Source: Bacteroidales bacterium
GTDB taxonomy: Bacteria; Bacteroidota; Bacteroidia; Bacteroidales; UBA6680
Direction: 5' to 3'
Length of the DNA: 64,000 nt
NCBI GenBank assembly: GCA_025210735.1
Contig: JAOARD010000052.1
Coordinates: forward strand, 62,001-126,000
Both the position numbers and the translations under genes were made by a program. Below are positions 8,365 to 16,832 of the stretch, piece after piece. The notes beneath the pieces were generated by a model. It was not told the DNA's origin, did no database searches, and saw nothing but the letters and a program-made list of their open reading frames with translations. The stretch's first letter is position 1, and each line of letters opens with the position of its first letter.

Positions 8365-8764
8365 TATAAAAAAACATGAAGAATGAGAAAGTGTATTGTG
8401 AGTGTGTTGTGTACTGAAACGCCTGTGTATAAAGAGATAGAGAGTGTGTGAGTGTGTTGTGTCCGTGTTTGAGAATCTTCCTAAAACTTCATGAAAAGTT
8501 CATATTAGAGTGTAGTGTTTTGCATTAAAAGTTCATTTAAAGCGTTTTTAAACCCTTTTTAAAACCATTTAAAGCCACATTTATAATGATTTAAACGTTT
8601 TGAACGTTGTTTTTAAAAGCAATAATGCTATTGTTTACATTTGCTATTATGGCGCATTACTACCCCCGATTTTTCAAAGCGCCAAATTACCATGTTACCA
8701 ACTGTATAACGTATTGGCTCAGAGTCTTTATTGATTTTGTAATGGGGTGGTACATGCCTTTTTA
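8365..8764. other. Prophage left end, transposase-binding region
   Basis: No gene. A 15-bp word GTGAGTGTGTTGTGT occurs exactly at 8398-8412 and 8448-8462, 50 bp apart. These are good candidates for left-end MuA-binding sites. From about 8540 to 8630 there is a series of roughly 11-bp words built on TTTAAA(C/A)(C/G), which also recur between late genes near 22490 and 26222. Confidence 0.6.
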
Positions 8765-9208
8765 TTAAGCGGATTCTTTACTAAGCCCGGTACTCTCATT
8801 ATCTTTATTCCCCTGATTATCAGCGTTACTTATGCCTAATAAGTGGTTGTTTATCCGTTTTAAATCTTCTTTATCTTGTTTTAATTCAGTTATTTGCTCT
8901 AAAAGCAATTCAATTACTTTATCCTTATCATCGTTAGAACTGTCATTTTGTTTCGTTGTAGTTGAAATTGTACTTTTCATTGTATCTTTTCCCTCAATTT
9001 CTCCTTTACCGGTAATCAACCATAACGCGTTTACGTTTTTATACGTATTTAATATTTTAATTATTAATGATAGTTTAGGGTCAGTTTTCTTTCCTGAATG
9101 ATATTCAGATACAGAAGTGTATGGTATTTCTGTAGCAATTGAGAATTTTTTTTTATTCCCATCACACAGATTGTCAATAAGATATCTAATTCGAGTTTTA
9201 AAATCCAT
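8765..9208 (-). CDS. Prophage repressor (HTH)
   Basis: A 147-residue protein with an N-terminal helix-turn-helix of the cI/Cro type (TEIPYTSVSEYHSGKKTDPK) and a C-terminal Lys/Glu-rich coiled-coil segment (around residues 90-130) suited to oligomerisation. Its position at the left end, divergent from the ner-like and transposase genes, matches Mu c. It should silence early transposition genes by binding the 9209-9329 region. I prefer the ATG at 9206-9208 (MDFKTRI) over the one 15 bp upstream because the latter lies closer to the operator palindrome. Confidence 0.8.
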   Translation of the reverse strand: MDFKTRIRYLIDNLCDGNKKKFSIATEIPYTSVSEYHSGKKTDPKLSLIIKILNTYKNVNALWLITGKGEIEGKDTMKSTISTTTKQNDSSNDDKDKVIELLLEQITELKQDKEDLKRINNHLLGISNADNQGNKDNESTGLSKESA

Positions 9209-9217
9209 AAAATAATA

Positions 9218-9259
9218 ACGCAATTGCGTTGTATATATCGTGTTTACGTTTTATATTTG
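9218..9259 (+). promoter_or_regulatory. Early promoter and operator palindrome
   Basis: A perfect 14-bp palindrome AACGCAATTGCGTT (9218-9231) overlaps the -33 TTG (9230-9232) of a rightward promoter whose -7 box is TATATTTG (9252-9259), with a 19-bp spacer. Flanking A/T words GTTTACG and AAACAAATAAACGT form a second, imperfect inverted pair. This is the expected place for repressor and Ner-type binding. Confidence 0.65.
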
Positions 9260-9329
9260 TTTAAAAGTTATCCAAAAGTAACAATTATAACCGAAATATA
9301 AACAAATAAACGTAATACCATAAATTAAC

Positions 9330-9530
9330 ATGAAACAGGAAGAGATAAAACAATGGCTAAAACATGGTGATAACAAGCTTATTGCCCGTGTATGCAAGTG
9401 TCTGCCTCAATCTGTAAGCAGAGCACTCAGCCGACCATCAAAACGCTCTACAATCCTCACTGTAGCAGAGTTATTGGCAGAGAAACGTAAAGAACAATTT
9501 AACCAAAAATTTGCCTCTGAGCAGCAGTAA
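9330..9530 (+). CDS. Small Ner-like early DNA-binding protein
   Basis: A 66-residue basic protein, the first rightward gene after the repressor, in the position of Mu ner. The segment LIARVCKCLPQSVSRALSRP could form a helix-turn-helix. Homology to Ner is not obvious in sequence; the assignment rests mainly on location and size. It probably tunes early transcription. A 46-nt structured motif begins nine bases after its stop. Confidence 0.5.
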   Translation: MKQEEIKQWLKHGDNKLIARVCKCLPQSVSRALSRPSKRSTILTVAELLAEKRKEQFNQKFASEQQ

Positions 9531-9538
9531 ACCACACT

Positions 9539-9584
9539 GCCCCGTGCATTAGCAGTAAATCTTAACATCGGAACAGATCGGGGC
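9539..9584 (+). ncRNA. 46-nt structured motif, copy 1 (transposase leader)
   Basis: The sequence is closed by GCCCCG/CGGGGC (9539-9544 and 9579-9584) and has an inner AUCU/AGAU pairing. It lies between the ner-like stop and the transposase start. A second copy at 14287-14332 differs at two positions; one change keeps inner pairing as U-G. It may be an RNA translational or termination control element, or a protein-binding DNA site. Confidence 0.55.
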
Positions 9585-9601
9585 TCAAAACATCATGAGT
9601 T

Positions 9602-11602
9602 ATGAGAATTATTGATGATAAGCTATTTATAAACATAGACAACCTGAAAGAGTCTATTAGTATAAATGCTATAAACAAAGGGCTAGATAACAATCGTAAT
9701 GGTCGTTCATCATGGGCACACCGTAAAGGTTTAGATGGTAATAAGCGCAGTGTATGGATTGATTTTGACACAATACCAGAACGCAGCAAGAGCAAATTAC
9801 CATCTAAAGAGGAGCTTTTACAGCGTGTAGAGCTTCCTATAGGTATAGAGGTTCAGGGCGATAAGATAATACGCTCAGATGTTAAGGATTTAGCACCAAC
9901 ACAATATGAGGAGCTTAGCACAAAGCAATTAGAGGTTGCAATGGCTAAATACAACATAATAAAGGAGTGCAACAGGTTTATAGCAGACAAGCCAAAGCGA
10001 GGTATAGCAATAGATGAGTTTGTATATCTGTTACATAACGGTGGTGGGCTAAAAAACGAATATGAGATACTATCAGGAAAGATATCAGATAAGAGTATAT
10101 ACAGATGGATGAAACTTTTAGAGGACAATAACTACAATATTGATGCTCTGGCACCTTCAAAACAGCGAAAAAGCAAAAGTGCCTCTTTAAAACGTCAACA
10201 TGAGGAGATACTTGTGCGCATGTATGTACATCCGAATGCACCAAAACTGAGCCAATCTATCCGTTGGGCTGTATCACTAATGGAGCAACAGGGTTTAGAT
10301 GTTCCCAGTGATGCTAAAATGCGCCGTTTTTTGAACGATTATGTTAAGCGTAATGGTGTAACTGTTACAGCAATAAGAAAAGGCGTAAAAGCGGCAAAAG
10401 ACGGATGGCTCCCATATATCGAAAAAGACCCTATGTCAATAAATTTTATGGATGCATGGGTAGCTGATGGTCATAAATTAAACTTTACAATACAACATCC
10501 TGACGACCCAAATAAACTGGTACGTCCTACCCTTATAGCATGGGTTGATATGCGCACATTAATGGTTATGGGCTTTGAGATTATGATAACTGAGAATACA
10601 ACAAATGTGCTCTCTGCGTTTCGCAATGCTCTTATAGGTGCTGCAAATGTATGTGGTGTTGATGGTGCACTGGTGCCAAAAACGCTGTATATGGATAACG
10701 GACGTGCGTTTAAGAACAAGTTTTTCAACCAAAAAGCTGACTTAGAGCATGATCTTGACGGGCTTTTTGTTCGAATGAGAGCATATGGTCTTGAACATGT
10801 TGTATATGCACAGCCATATAATGCACGTACAAAGATCATTGAGCGTATGTTCCGTGACTGGGACGAGATGGAGAAACTATCTCCTACATATGTGGGTAAC
10901 AGTATTGCTGATAAGCCTGCATATATGATGCGTAATGAGAAGTTTGCCCGCAAACTGCATGAGATAATGGTAGGTGAACATGGAGCACCAACGCTTTATG
11001 AGACTTATGACATGATATCTGCATGGGTAAATATCTACAATAACCGCATAGGTAATGGTAAATGGCTTAATGGTTCAACGCCTGCAAATATTGCAATAAG
11101 CCATATACAGCAGCTTGGTTGGGATAACTACAGCAGCCGACATATTACAGAGCAAACTACCGATTATATGCTGCAACGTACCGTTGTAAAGCGTTTGCAG
11201 CGTAACGGAATTAAAATAAATGGTATCTGGTACCTGCACCCGGATATGTACCAACTAAGTAAACATGAGGATTGGAATTTTATCGTGCGCTTTGACCCCA
11301 TGCGCCCTGATAAGATACATGTATACAACTCAGATGGTACATTCTTCTGTACTGCAAAACAATATGCCGGACAAAATGTACACGCTATGGCTGTACTTGG
11401 TTCTGATGCAGACAGGCAGAAACTGGCAGCAGCCAATAAGGTAATAAAAGATGCCGAAAAAGAGCTTCACAGCTCAATGAATGCAGTTATGGGTATAAGC
11501 GATAAGAAACGCAAAAAACAGCCTCAGAAATCGGTAAAAACAGCCGAAAAGGAGCTGCACCATAACGAGGAGGAGTTTGATTTTAAACTTTACAACAATT
11601 AA
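9602..11602 (+). CDS. Mu A-like DDE transposase
   Basis: A 666-residue protein, the size of MuA (663 residues). The N-terminal part (residues 1-250) would hold the end-binding domains. The RNase H-like core has catalytic residues at about D289 (VADGH), D365 (YMDNGRAF) and E414 (IIERMF). A basic C-terminal tail (KKRKKQPQK) would contact MuB and DNA. It joins prophage ends to target DNA, making a 5-bp duplication like the one at this insertion. It is followed after 21 bp by the MuB homologue. Confidence 0.95.
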   Translation: MRIIDDKLFINIDNLKESISINAINKGLDNNRNGRSSWAHRKGLDGNKRSVWIDFDTIPERSKSKLPSKEELLQRVELPIGIEVQGDKIIRSDVKDLAPTQYEELSTKQLEVAMAKYNIIKECNRFIADKPKRGIAIDEFVYLLHNGGGLKNEYEILSGKISDKSIYRWMKLLEDNNYNIDALAPSKQRKSKSASLKRQHEEILVRMYVHPNAPKLSQSIRWAVSLMEQQGLDVPSDAKMRRFLNDYVKRNGVTVTAIRKGVKAAKDGWLPYIEKDPMSINFMDAWVADGHKLNFTIQHPDDPNKLVRPTLIAWVDMRTLMVMGFEIMITENTTNVLSAFRNALIGAANVCGVDGALVPKTLYMDNGRAFKNKFFNQKADLEHDLDGLFVRMRAYGLEHVVYAQPYNARTKIIERMFRDWDEMEKLSPTYVGNSIADKPAYMMRNEKFARKLHEIMVGEHGAPTLYETYDMISAWVNIYNNRIGNGKWLNGSTPANIAISHIQQLGWDNYSSRHITEQTTDYMLQRTVVKRLQRNGIKINGIWYLHPDMYQLSKHEDWNFIVRFDPMRPDKIHVYNSDGTFFCTAKQYAGQNVHAMAVLGSDADRQKLAAANKVIKDAEKELHSSMNAVMGISDKKRKKQPQKSVKTAEKELHHNEEEFDFKLYNN

Positions 11603-11623
11603 TAATCATTAAACATCTTAAAC

Positions 11624-12547
11624 ATGAGTAATTTACAGCATGAATTAAAGAGTTGGTTATCATCTAACAATAGTTGGAGCCAAACAAAAGTAGCACAGAA
11701 ACTTGCACTATCCGGCGGGGCATTGTCCAGCTGGTTAAATGGCAAATACAAAGGCGATGTATCAAAGATTGATAAAGCTGTATCTGCTTTTCTTGAAGGT
11801 CAGAAAGTGGCTCAGGAGGATAGAAACACCTTTGCAAATGATTTCGAGTTCTGTGAGACCTCTGTATATCTGAAAATAGAAGAGGATGCCGATCTGGCAG
11901 AGCACAGAGGTGAGATGCGTGTAGTAACAGGTCTGTCTGGTATAGGTAAAACAACAGCTCTGAAACATATACAGGAGCAACGTACAGGAATGATCTTGGT
12001 AGAGTGTTATCAGGGAATGAACAAACAAACAATACTACGTCAGATATGCCGTCAGCTTGGTGTTGATACAAAAGGTACATATTCAGTACTTTTTGACCGT
12101 GTAACAGATAATCTTATTGACTCACATCGTCTTATAGCAATTGATGAAGCAGAGCACCTGAGCTTTTCTACTATTGATACAATACGCCGTGTACATGATT
12201 TTACTGGTTGTGGCGTGCTGATGGTAGGACACCCACGCTTTTACAGAGAGCTGAAATCTAACCAGAGAGATTATGCATACCTGTACAACAGGTTATCGCT
12301 CCCTTTACACCTTGAAACACTTAAAAAAGAGGATATAAAGCAGCTTGTAAAGACTGTATTTGATACAGATATGAACTTTGATACCTTCTTTACTGCCTGT
12401 GGTGGTATAGGACGTGATTTAAAGATAGTTGTTCGTGAGAGTATGAGAGTTGCAAAGATCAACCATGTAGAATACTCAGACAGCAAATTTGGTCAGATAG
12501 TAAACACTGTAGCAAAGCATTTAGGCAGAGCACAGCAATACGCATAA
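11624..12547 (+). CDS. Mu B-like AAA ATPase, target-DNA activator
   Basis: A 307-residue protein. The N-terminal HTH (WSQTKVAQKLALSGGALSSWLNG) is followed by a AAA+ domain with Walker A GLSGIGKTT (residues 103-111) and Walker B LIAIDEAE (170-177). This HTH-plus-ATPase order is that of MuB, which binds target DNA and activates the transposase and gives target immunity. It lies directly downstream of the A-like gene. Confidence 0.92.
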   Translation: MSNLQHELKSWLSSNNSWSQTKVAQKLALSGGALSSWLNGKYKGDVSKIDKAVSAFLEGQKVAQEDRNTFANDFEFCETSVYLKIEEDADLAEHRGEMRVVTGLSGIGKTTALKHIQEQRTGMILVECYQGMNKQTILRQICRQLGVDTKGTYSVLFDRVTDNLIDSHRLIAIDEAEHLSFSTIDTIRRVHDFTGCGVLMVGHPRFYRELKSNQRDYAYLYNRLSLPLHLETLKKEDIKQLVKTVFDTDMNFDTFFTACGGIGRDLKIVVRESMRVAKINHVEYSDSKFGQIVNTVAKHLGRAQQYA

Positions 12548-12551
12548 TCAT

Positions 12552-12926
12552 ATGGCATATAGTGACAAGATAAAACGCATACATACACTTAAAAAGCAGC
12601 TTGGTTGGAGCGATGATATATATCGTTCAGCTTTAGAAGGCAGCTATGGTGTAACAAGTTGCAAAGAGCTCACAGAATCGCAAAAACTAGCTTTTATTGA
12701 TGCTATGAGAGCAGAGTTACCGCAGAGAGCTTCTGTACGTCAGATATGGAAAATCAAAACTGATTGGGCAAAGATAGACTATTCAAAGATGCAGGATGGA
12801 GATAAACACCTGTCATCATTTCTCTCAGTACGGTTTAAAGTAGAAAAGCCGGAAGCGCTTACCCCCAGACAGGCGCACTTATGTATACAAATCATACAAA
12901 AGATGATAAACAACAAAAACAACTAA
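12552..12926 (+). CDS. Mu gp16-like protein (DUF1018)
   Basis: A 124-residue protein with the DUF1018 pattern: IHTLKKQLGWSDDIYRSALEG near the N-terminus and LTPRQAHLCIQIIQKM near the C-terminus. In Mu-like phages this gene sits between the transposition genes and mor, as here. Its function is not established; a regulatory or DNA-binding role is usually assumed. It begins four bases after the B stop codon. Confidence 0.8.
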   Translation: MAYSDKIKRIHTLKKQLGWSDDIYRSALEGSYGVTSCKELTESQKLAFIDAMRAELPQRASVRQIWKIKTDWAKIDYSKMQDGDKHLSSFLSVRFKVEKPEALTPRQAHLCIQIIQKMINNKNN

Positions 12927-12927
12927 C

Positions 12928-13218
12928 ATGTCTGAAAGCAAATACCCTCTATCGGGTGATATGTCACTTATTGCAAGTGTAATAGGCGAAGAGAAAGCCC
13001 GCAAACTAATGGTTCATCTGGGCGGGATGAATTTGTACATACCTAAACCGGATAGCAATACAATAAAGTACTTCTATTATGAAGTGTGTTACAAGAATGC
13101 AAAGCAAACTGCCGTAATGGCTCATGTATCAGTATCGAGGGTATATAAAGCTGTAAGAGGCTCAGACAAAGCAGCGGAGACAGAGAACACAGAGTATGAA
13201 CAACAAACACTGTTTTAA
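12928..13218 (+). CDS. Mor-like middle transcription activator
   Basis: A 96-residue protein matching the Mor/C family core: LGGMNLYIPK corresponds to Mor LGGGQVYIPR, and VSVSRVYKAVRG is the recognition helix (Mor VTFNTVYKAIRR). Mor activates the middle promoter and through it the late cascade. It starts one base after the gp16 stop codon, so it is translationally coupled. Confidence 0.8.
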   Translation: MSESKYPLSGDMSLIASVIGEEKARKLMVHLGGMNLYIPKPDSNTIKYFYYEVCYKNAKQTAVMAHVSVSRVYKAVRGSDKAAETENTEYEQQTLF

Positions 13219-13220
13219 CA

Positions 13221-13361
13221 ATGAAAATCAATGTAACTAAATACAGTACCAACAAGGTTGGGCGTATTTTAAGGGTGCTTGATCTGCTCCCTTACACAAT
13301 AACCCTTAAGTGTATTAAAACCAGATGGTATATAACCATCACAAAACCCATAAAAATATGA
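13221..13361 (+). CDS. Small basic prophage protein (46 aa)
   Basis: A short frame starting MKINVTKYSTNKVGRILR with pI well above neutral. It begins two bases after the Mor stop and its TGA overlaps the next ATG (ATGA at 13358-13361). Such coupling argues that it is translated. No family recognised. Confidence 0.55.
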   Translation: MKINVTKYSTNKVGRILRVLDLLPYTITLKCIKTRWYITITKPIKI

Positions 13362-13633
13362 TCTTCCAATATCACTATACAGACACAGAGGTAAAGGAGT
13401 ACTTTGAGAGGTTTGGCTTTGAAGTAACCGAAGGCTCTGAGGAACGTCCGGTATTCTCTACTCATTCAAAAGATGACTATCACACAGTTGCTGTTCCGGT
13501 TGTATCATATGCCGGAAAAGAGCACAATGCTCAAAGGCTATTTGATGATGTATTGCGTAAGCGAATCAGTGCATTTGCCACATCAAAGCCTTTTAATGAT
13601 AAAGAGACAATTAATCAATTACTTAATAAATAG
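13358..13633 (+). CDS. Hypothetical prophage protein (91 aa)
   Basis: It begins MIFQYHYTDTEVKEYFERFGF. The ATG overlaps the preceding TGA, so I prefer it to an upstream in-frame ATG at 13325. The sequence is acidic/aromatic at the N-terminus with no recognised domain. It belongs to the middle operon between Mor and the DUF3164-like gene. Confidence 0.6.
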   Translation: MIFQYHYTDTEVKEYFERFGFEVTEGSEERPVFSTHSKDDYHTVAVPVVSYAGKEHNAQRLFDDVLRKRISAFATSKPFNDKETINQLLNK

Positions 13634-13637
13634 ATAT

Positions 13638-14279
13638 ATGAAAACAGTAAATCTTAATGATTTAAGCCCTGAGCAACGCAAAAAACTTGCTCAGGAAGCT
13701 TTAAAAGATCAGCAAAAGCTCAACGGTGAAATAGATTCGTATAAAGAGCTTATTGACTCAACTGTAACAGATTATTTTCCGTTGCTTATAAAAGCTTCTG
13801 ATATGCTTGGCACACTAAAAAGAGAGATATATGACACATTTAGTGCAGCTATGGATATGAAACAAGAGTTATTCAAGACAAAGAGTAGCCAGAACTCACA
13901 CACCTTTACAAATGCTGATAGTACAAAACGTATCATTTTAGGCTATCATGTTATAGATACTTACGATGATACAGCAGAGGAGGGAATACAAGGTGTTAAA
14001 GACTATCTGAACAGCTTAGCAGACAGCCCCAAAAGCAGTCAATTAATCAATGTTGTACTACAGTTACTTGCTAAGGATAAGCAAGGCAATTTAAAGGCTT
14101 CAAAAGTACTGTCATTAAGTAAACTTGCCGATGAATCAGGTAATAATGAGTTTATAAACAGTGTTGCCGTAATCAGATCTGCACACCGTCTGGGCAGAAC
14201 CAAGCAATATGTAATAGCACAGCAAAAGAATAAAGAGGGTAAATGGGAAAATATACCTCTTGGAATGACAGAGGTTTAA
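13638..14279 (+). CDS. DUF3164-like prophage protein
   Basis: A 213-residue protein. An N-terminal charged helical segment (LSPEQRKKLAQEALKDQQKL) precedes a long helical region and a C-terminal half with KDKQGNLKASKVLSLSKLAD and RLGRTKQYVIAQQK, similar in order to DUF3164 proteins found in the middle region of Mu-like phages. The assignment is tentative. The ATG at 13638 is chosen because the upstream frame from 13473 runs through the previous gene. Confidence 0.55.
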   Translation: MKTVNLNDLSPEQRKKLAQEALKDQQKLNGEIDSYKELIDSTVTDYFPLLIKASDMLGTLKREIYDTFSAAMDMKQELFKTKSSQNSHTFTNADSTKRIILGYHVIDTYDDTAEEGIQGVKDYLNSLADSPKSSQLINVVLQLLAKDKQGNLKASKVLSLSKLADESGNNEFINSVAVIRSAHRLGRTKQYVIAQQKNKEGKWENIPLGMTEV

Positions 14280-14286
14280 CCACATA

Positions 14287-14332
14287 GCCCCGTGCATTAG
14301 CAGTACATCTTAACATCGGAACAGGTCGGGGC
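14287..14332 (+). ncRNA. 46-nt structured motif, copy 2
   Basis: Same length and same ends as the motif at 9539-9584 (44 of 46 identical), again seven to nine bases after a stop codon and preceded by AACCACA in both cases. Outer stem GCCCCG/CGGGGC; inner stem AUCU/AGGU with a U-G in place of the U-A of copy 1. Confidence 0.55.
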
Positions 14333-14356
14333 ACAATTTAATTAATACTTATATAT

Positions 14357-14599
14357 ATGGATATTATAATAGAAGATGTAAAAAGAAAGAAGAGGATAAC
14401 CTTAAAAGCAGACCTCAGCAAAGAGCCTATTGATAAGGTTACTGCTTTAATAAGAGATATTTTATCACAAGTTCTTTCAACTCATCCAGCAATAGATCAT
14501 AAATCTGATCAGGTGCTGAAAGATTTTTTAGTGAATTATAAGAATGAGTTGAGAACTTTGATAAAGAACTCTCTGGAGAATGATCCTGTCACTGGTTAA
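14357..14599 (+). CDS. Hypothetical prophage protein (80 aa)
   Basis: A small protein starting MDIIIEDVKRKKRITLK, predicted beta then alpha, with no known domain. It is preceded by the second 46-nt motif, which may control it in the same way as the transposase. Confidence 0.55.
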   Translation: MDIIIEDVKRKKRITLKADLSKEPIDKVTALIRDILSQVLSTHPAIDHKSDQVLKDFLVNYKNELRTLIKNSLENDPVTG

Positions 14600-14632
14600 T
14601 CATTAAGAATATCACCAAAAACCAATAGTAAC

Positions 14633-15028
14633 ATGTTTGTAGAAATATTCACAACTACCCGTGATTTTAATGTGCTAAAAGCCATTATAACGGCAACCCT
14701 GCAAGAGGGTAAAATACCTGTAATAATACCTAAAAAACCTAACTCATTAGACCGATTATATCAGGTTATGAATCACACCTACCAAGTAACAAAAGAGCAA
14801 CTGAAAAGCCCTGATAACAGTGCTGAGATATCAGTATATCGTCAGGTATTTGCATACTGTGCTGTTGAGCTTTGCGGACTACACATAAATAAGGTTGCAA
14901 AGATCATAAACAGGCACAGAACAACTGTAAACTACGCACTAAAAGAGTGTAAAGAGATACCGCACAAAGTGATACTTGTAGAAGAAATTGAAAATCAATT
15001 ACAACTAAACAATAATAGTGATGAGTAG
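14633..15028 (+). CDS. Prophage protein with DnaA domain IV-like HTH
   Basis: A 131-residue protein. Residues about 72-105 read VYRQVFAYCAVELCG...KVAKIINRHRTTVNYAL, which follows the DnaA C-terminal (domain IV) pattern, including the HxTTV helix that contacts DnaA boxes. No ATPase domain is present. It could bind DnaA boxes in the host or prophage and affect replication, but this is inference. Its 3' end overlaps the next gene. Confidence 0.6.
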   Translation: MFVEIFTTTRDFNVLKAIITATLQEGKIPVIIPKKPNSLDRLYQVMNHTYQVTKEQLKSPDNSAEISVYRQVFAYCAVELCGLHINKVAKIINRHRTTVNYALKECKEIPHKVILVEEIENQLQLNNNSDE

Positions 15029-15257
15029 AAACAGAGACAACACAATTTACACAGCCAAAGAGCAGGCTATAATTGCAAGGGCTCAACTAAAGAGAAAGAA
15101 TATTGAGAGCCCACAACCCCAACAGTACAGATACCTGATAAAGACAAAACGCAGTGTATACTTTGCCAATACAGAAGCACAGCTAAACAGGCGTTTAGAT
15201 AAGCTGAAATATGCAGGCAAAGAGATAATTCAGGTAATAGATAATCTTAAAAACTAA
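15021..15257 (+). CDS. Hypothetical prophage protein (78 aa)
   Basis: A small basic protein starting MSRNRDNTIYTAKEQ and overlapping the preceding stop codon by eight bases. No domain recognised. Confidence 0.55.
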   Translation: MSRNRDNTIYTAKEQAIIARAQLKRKNIESPQPQQYRYLIKTKRSVYFANTEAQLNRRLDKLKYAGKEIIQVIDNLKN

Positions 15258-15262
15258 CCAAT

Positions 15263-15586
15263 ATGAATACTATTTTCAAAGAGGTTGAGCAGGAACGACT
15301 AAAACAAGATGCTAAATGGGGCATTCAAAACCACAGCCCTGTTGAGTGGGTTTCAATTCTAACCGAAGAGGTTGGAGAGGTAAGTAAAGAAGCTTTAGAG
15401 GCTCATTTCAGAGGTACTAAAACATGTACAGTAGAGCTTAAAAACTACAGAGAGGAGCTTATACAGGTAGCTGCCGTTGCAGTGGCTATGATAGAATGTT
15501 TAGATCGTAATAACTGTTCTGATATGGTATATACAGAAGACTGTAATGGTAAATCAATGTACTGTACAGAGATGTGCAGAGAGTAA
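15263..15586 (+). CDS. MazG-like nucleotide pyrophosphohydrolase
   Basis: A 107-residue all-alpha protein. The EERLKQDAKWG-type start (QERLKQDAKWG) and TEEVGEVSKEALE form the metal-binding EExxE pattern of the MazG/dUTPase superfamily; ELIQVAAVAVAMIE supplies the second helix. Phage copies are thought to adjust nucleotide or (p)ppGpp pools. A C-terminal Cys-rich tail (ending MCRE) is unusual and unexplained. Confidence 0.7.
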   Translation: MNTIFKEVEQERLKQDAKWGIQNHSPVEWVSILTEEVGEVSKEALEAHFRGTKTCTVELKNYREELIQVAAVAVAMIECLDRNNCSDMVYTEDCNGKSMYCTEMCRE

Positions 15587-15606
15587 TAATCAATTAAACA
15601 GACACA

Positions 15607-16011
15607 ATGAGAGAGATAATCAATAAAATAAAGGATTTAAGAGGCATAACAATAGAGCCTTTTGAGATAGGTATTAACGATTTTACAAGTACCCGTATAT
15701 CAATATTAAGTATATCGTTTACCCAATTTAAGAAAAAGCATTACAGCAGCTTTTCAATAGCTCTTTTTCATATAGGAGTATCCAAAGATCATAAAAACAG
15801 AGGGCTGATATTAAACCTGAGAATGACACTACTCTTTTTTAGAGCTTTTCAGATATACAGTTGGACTATTAAGGAGCCACTGGACAGATGTGCGTTGTGT
15901 GATGAGATATGTATAAATAAAGATTATTATCACAATGGTACTCCTCTTTGTTGCGAAGAGTGCAAAGAGTGGAAAATAGAGGAAGATCAGATATGCATAT
16001 TAAATAAGTAG
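15607..16011 (+). CDS. Hypothetical prophage protein with C-terminal Cys cluster
   Basis: A 134-residue protein with basic N-terminal half and a C-terminal segment CALCDEIC...CCEECKEW that could bind zinc. It is the last gene of the rightward middle region and ends at a bidirectional terminator. Function unknown. Confidence 0.55.
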   Translation: MREIINKIKDLRGITIEPFEIGINDFTSTRISILSISFTQFKKKHYSSFSIALFHIGVSKDHKNRGLILNLRMTLLFFRAFQIYSWTIKEPLDRCALCDEICINKDYYHNGTPLCCEECKEWKIEEDQICILNK

Positions 16012-16012
16012 C

Positions 16013-16036
16013 AAAAGCCCCGTTATTGGGGCTTTT
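16013..16036. terminator. Bidirectional intrinsic terminator
   Basis: Stem AAAAGCCCC/GGGGCTTTT (16013-16021 and 16028-16036) with a six-base loop and T runs on both sides. It ends the rightward middle genes and the leftward packaging operon. The stop codon of the leftward F gene (16023-16025) lies in the loop. Confidence 0.85.
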
Positions 16037-16832
16037 TTCTTTGTAGTAATCTCTCTAGCTGTTTAAGCTGCTTTGTCACTAACTGTTGTGCCCCTGTATC
16101 AATATTATCATACTCCTTAGCAACCCACTTAATATAGTTCTCAAACTTATTGCCTATAAATTCAGCATTCTGTAATCTGCTATTCATAACCTTTCTGTGA
16201 GACTTACTTAAGGTGTGTTTTTTCCAGTCTTTACCTGCCATCTCTGCTGTTAGTGCTACAGCAGTACATCGGCATCCAAAGCCTATAGGAGGGTAATACT
16301 CATAGTCACCAACACGGAAAATCTTACCATGCATCTTGGCGTGATCCTCCCGGGTTCTTGTATCTTTAATTGCAACATATTGCCAGAATGGGAAATCTTC
16401 TGCAACCTCTGCGAGCCTGACCATCTGACCCGCTGCAAAAGCATTGGCGGTATTTGTTCTGTATATAACCGATACACGGTGATTTGCTAAAGGTGATAAC
16501 CCTGCTTTTTCAAACTCAGAATCAACAATTTTTCTGAAAGAGAGATAACCCTCTCCACGTTTTAAACTGCCTTTTAAAGCAGCTTTAATGCGTAATCTGA
16601 GTTTTGAATCTTCAATAACTGCTGAGGTGAATGTCTGAAAGCGGAACCATTGAGTTGCTGATACAGCTCCATCCATTAGCTGTATAATATCTGAGAAGTC
16701 AGAGTTACTGAAGTTATTTGTAGCTGTCTTTACAGAGCTATGTCCTGCCCTGTATGCTTTGTAGTTCTGTAAAAACAGCGTATCTGATAGCTCTTTTATA
16801 AAGCTCTGATTAGGGGCATTTAATCTTTTTTT
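16023..16832 (-). CDS. Mu F-like minor head protein, no start codon visible
   Basis: The frame matches the phage minor head protein F (SPP1 gp7-like) family: YRTNTANAFAAGQMVRL, then WQYVAIKDTRTREDHAKMHGKIF and PPIGFGCRCTAV. The open frame runs from 16832, just inside the end of the portal gene, but the first ATG is at 16676, after family-like residues. No ATG, GTG or TTG lies in frame upstream. The upstream frame begins at an A9 run in the portal gene, so the protein may be made as a portal-F fusion by -1 frameshifting; a one-base indel is the alternative. Confidence 0.75.
   Translation of the reverse strand, partial: KKRLNAPNQSFIKELSDTLFLQNYKAYRAGHSSVKTATNNFSNSDFSDIIQLMDGAVSATQWFRFQTFTSAVIEDSKLRLRIKAALKGSLKRGEGYLSFRKIVDSEFEKAGLSPLANHRVSVIYRTNTANAFAAGQMVRLAEVAEDFPFWQYVAIKDTRTREDHAKMHGKIFRVGDYEYYPPIGFGCRCTAVALTAEMAGKDWKKHTLSKSHRKVMNSRLQNAEFIGNKFENYIKWVAKEYDNIDTGAQQLVTKQLKQLERLLQRKKPQ

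Noticed and set aside
9539-9584. Possible known riboswitch
   Set aside because: Short, two copies, no match to preQ1, SAM, or other motifs I know; kept only as an unclassified structured element.
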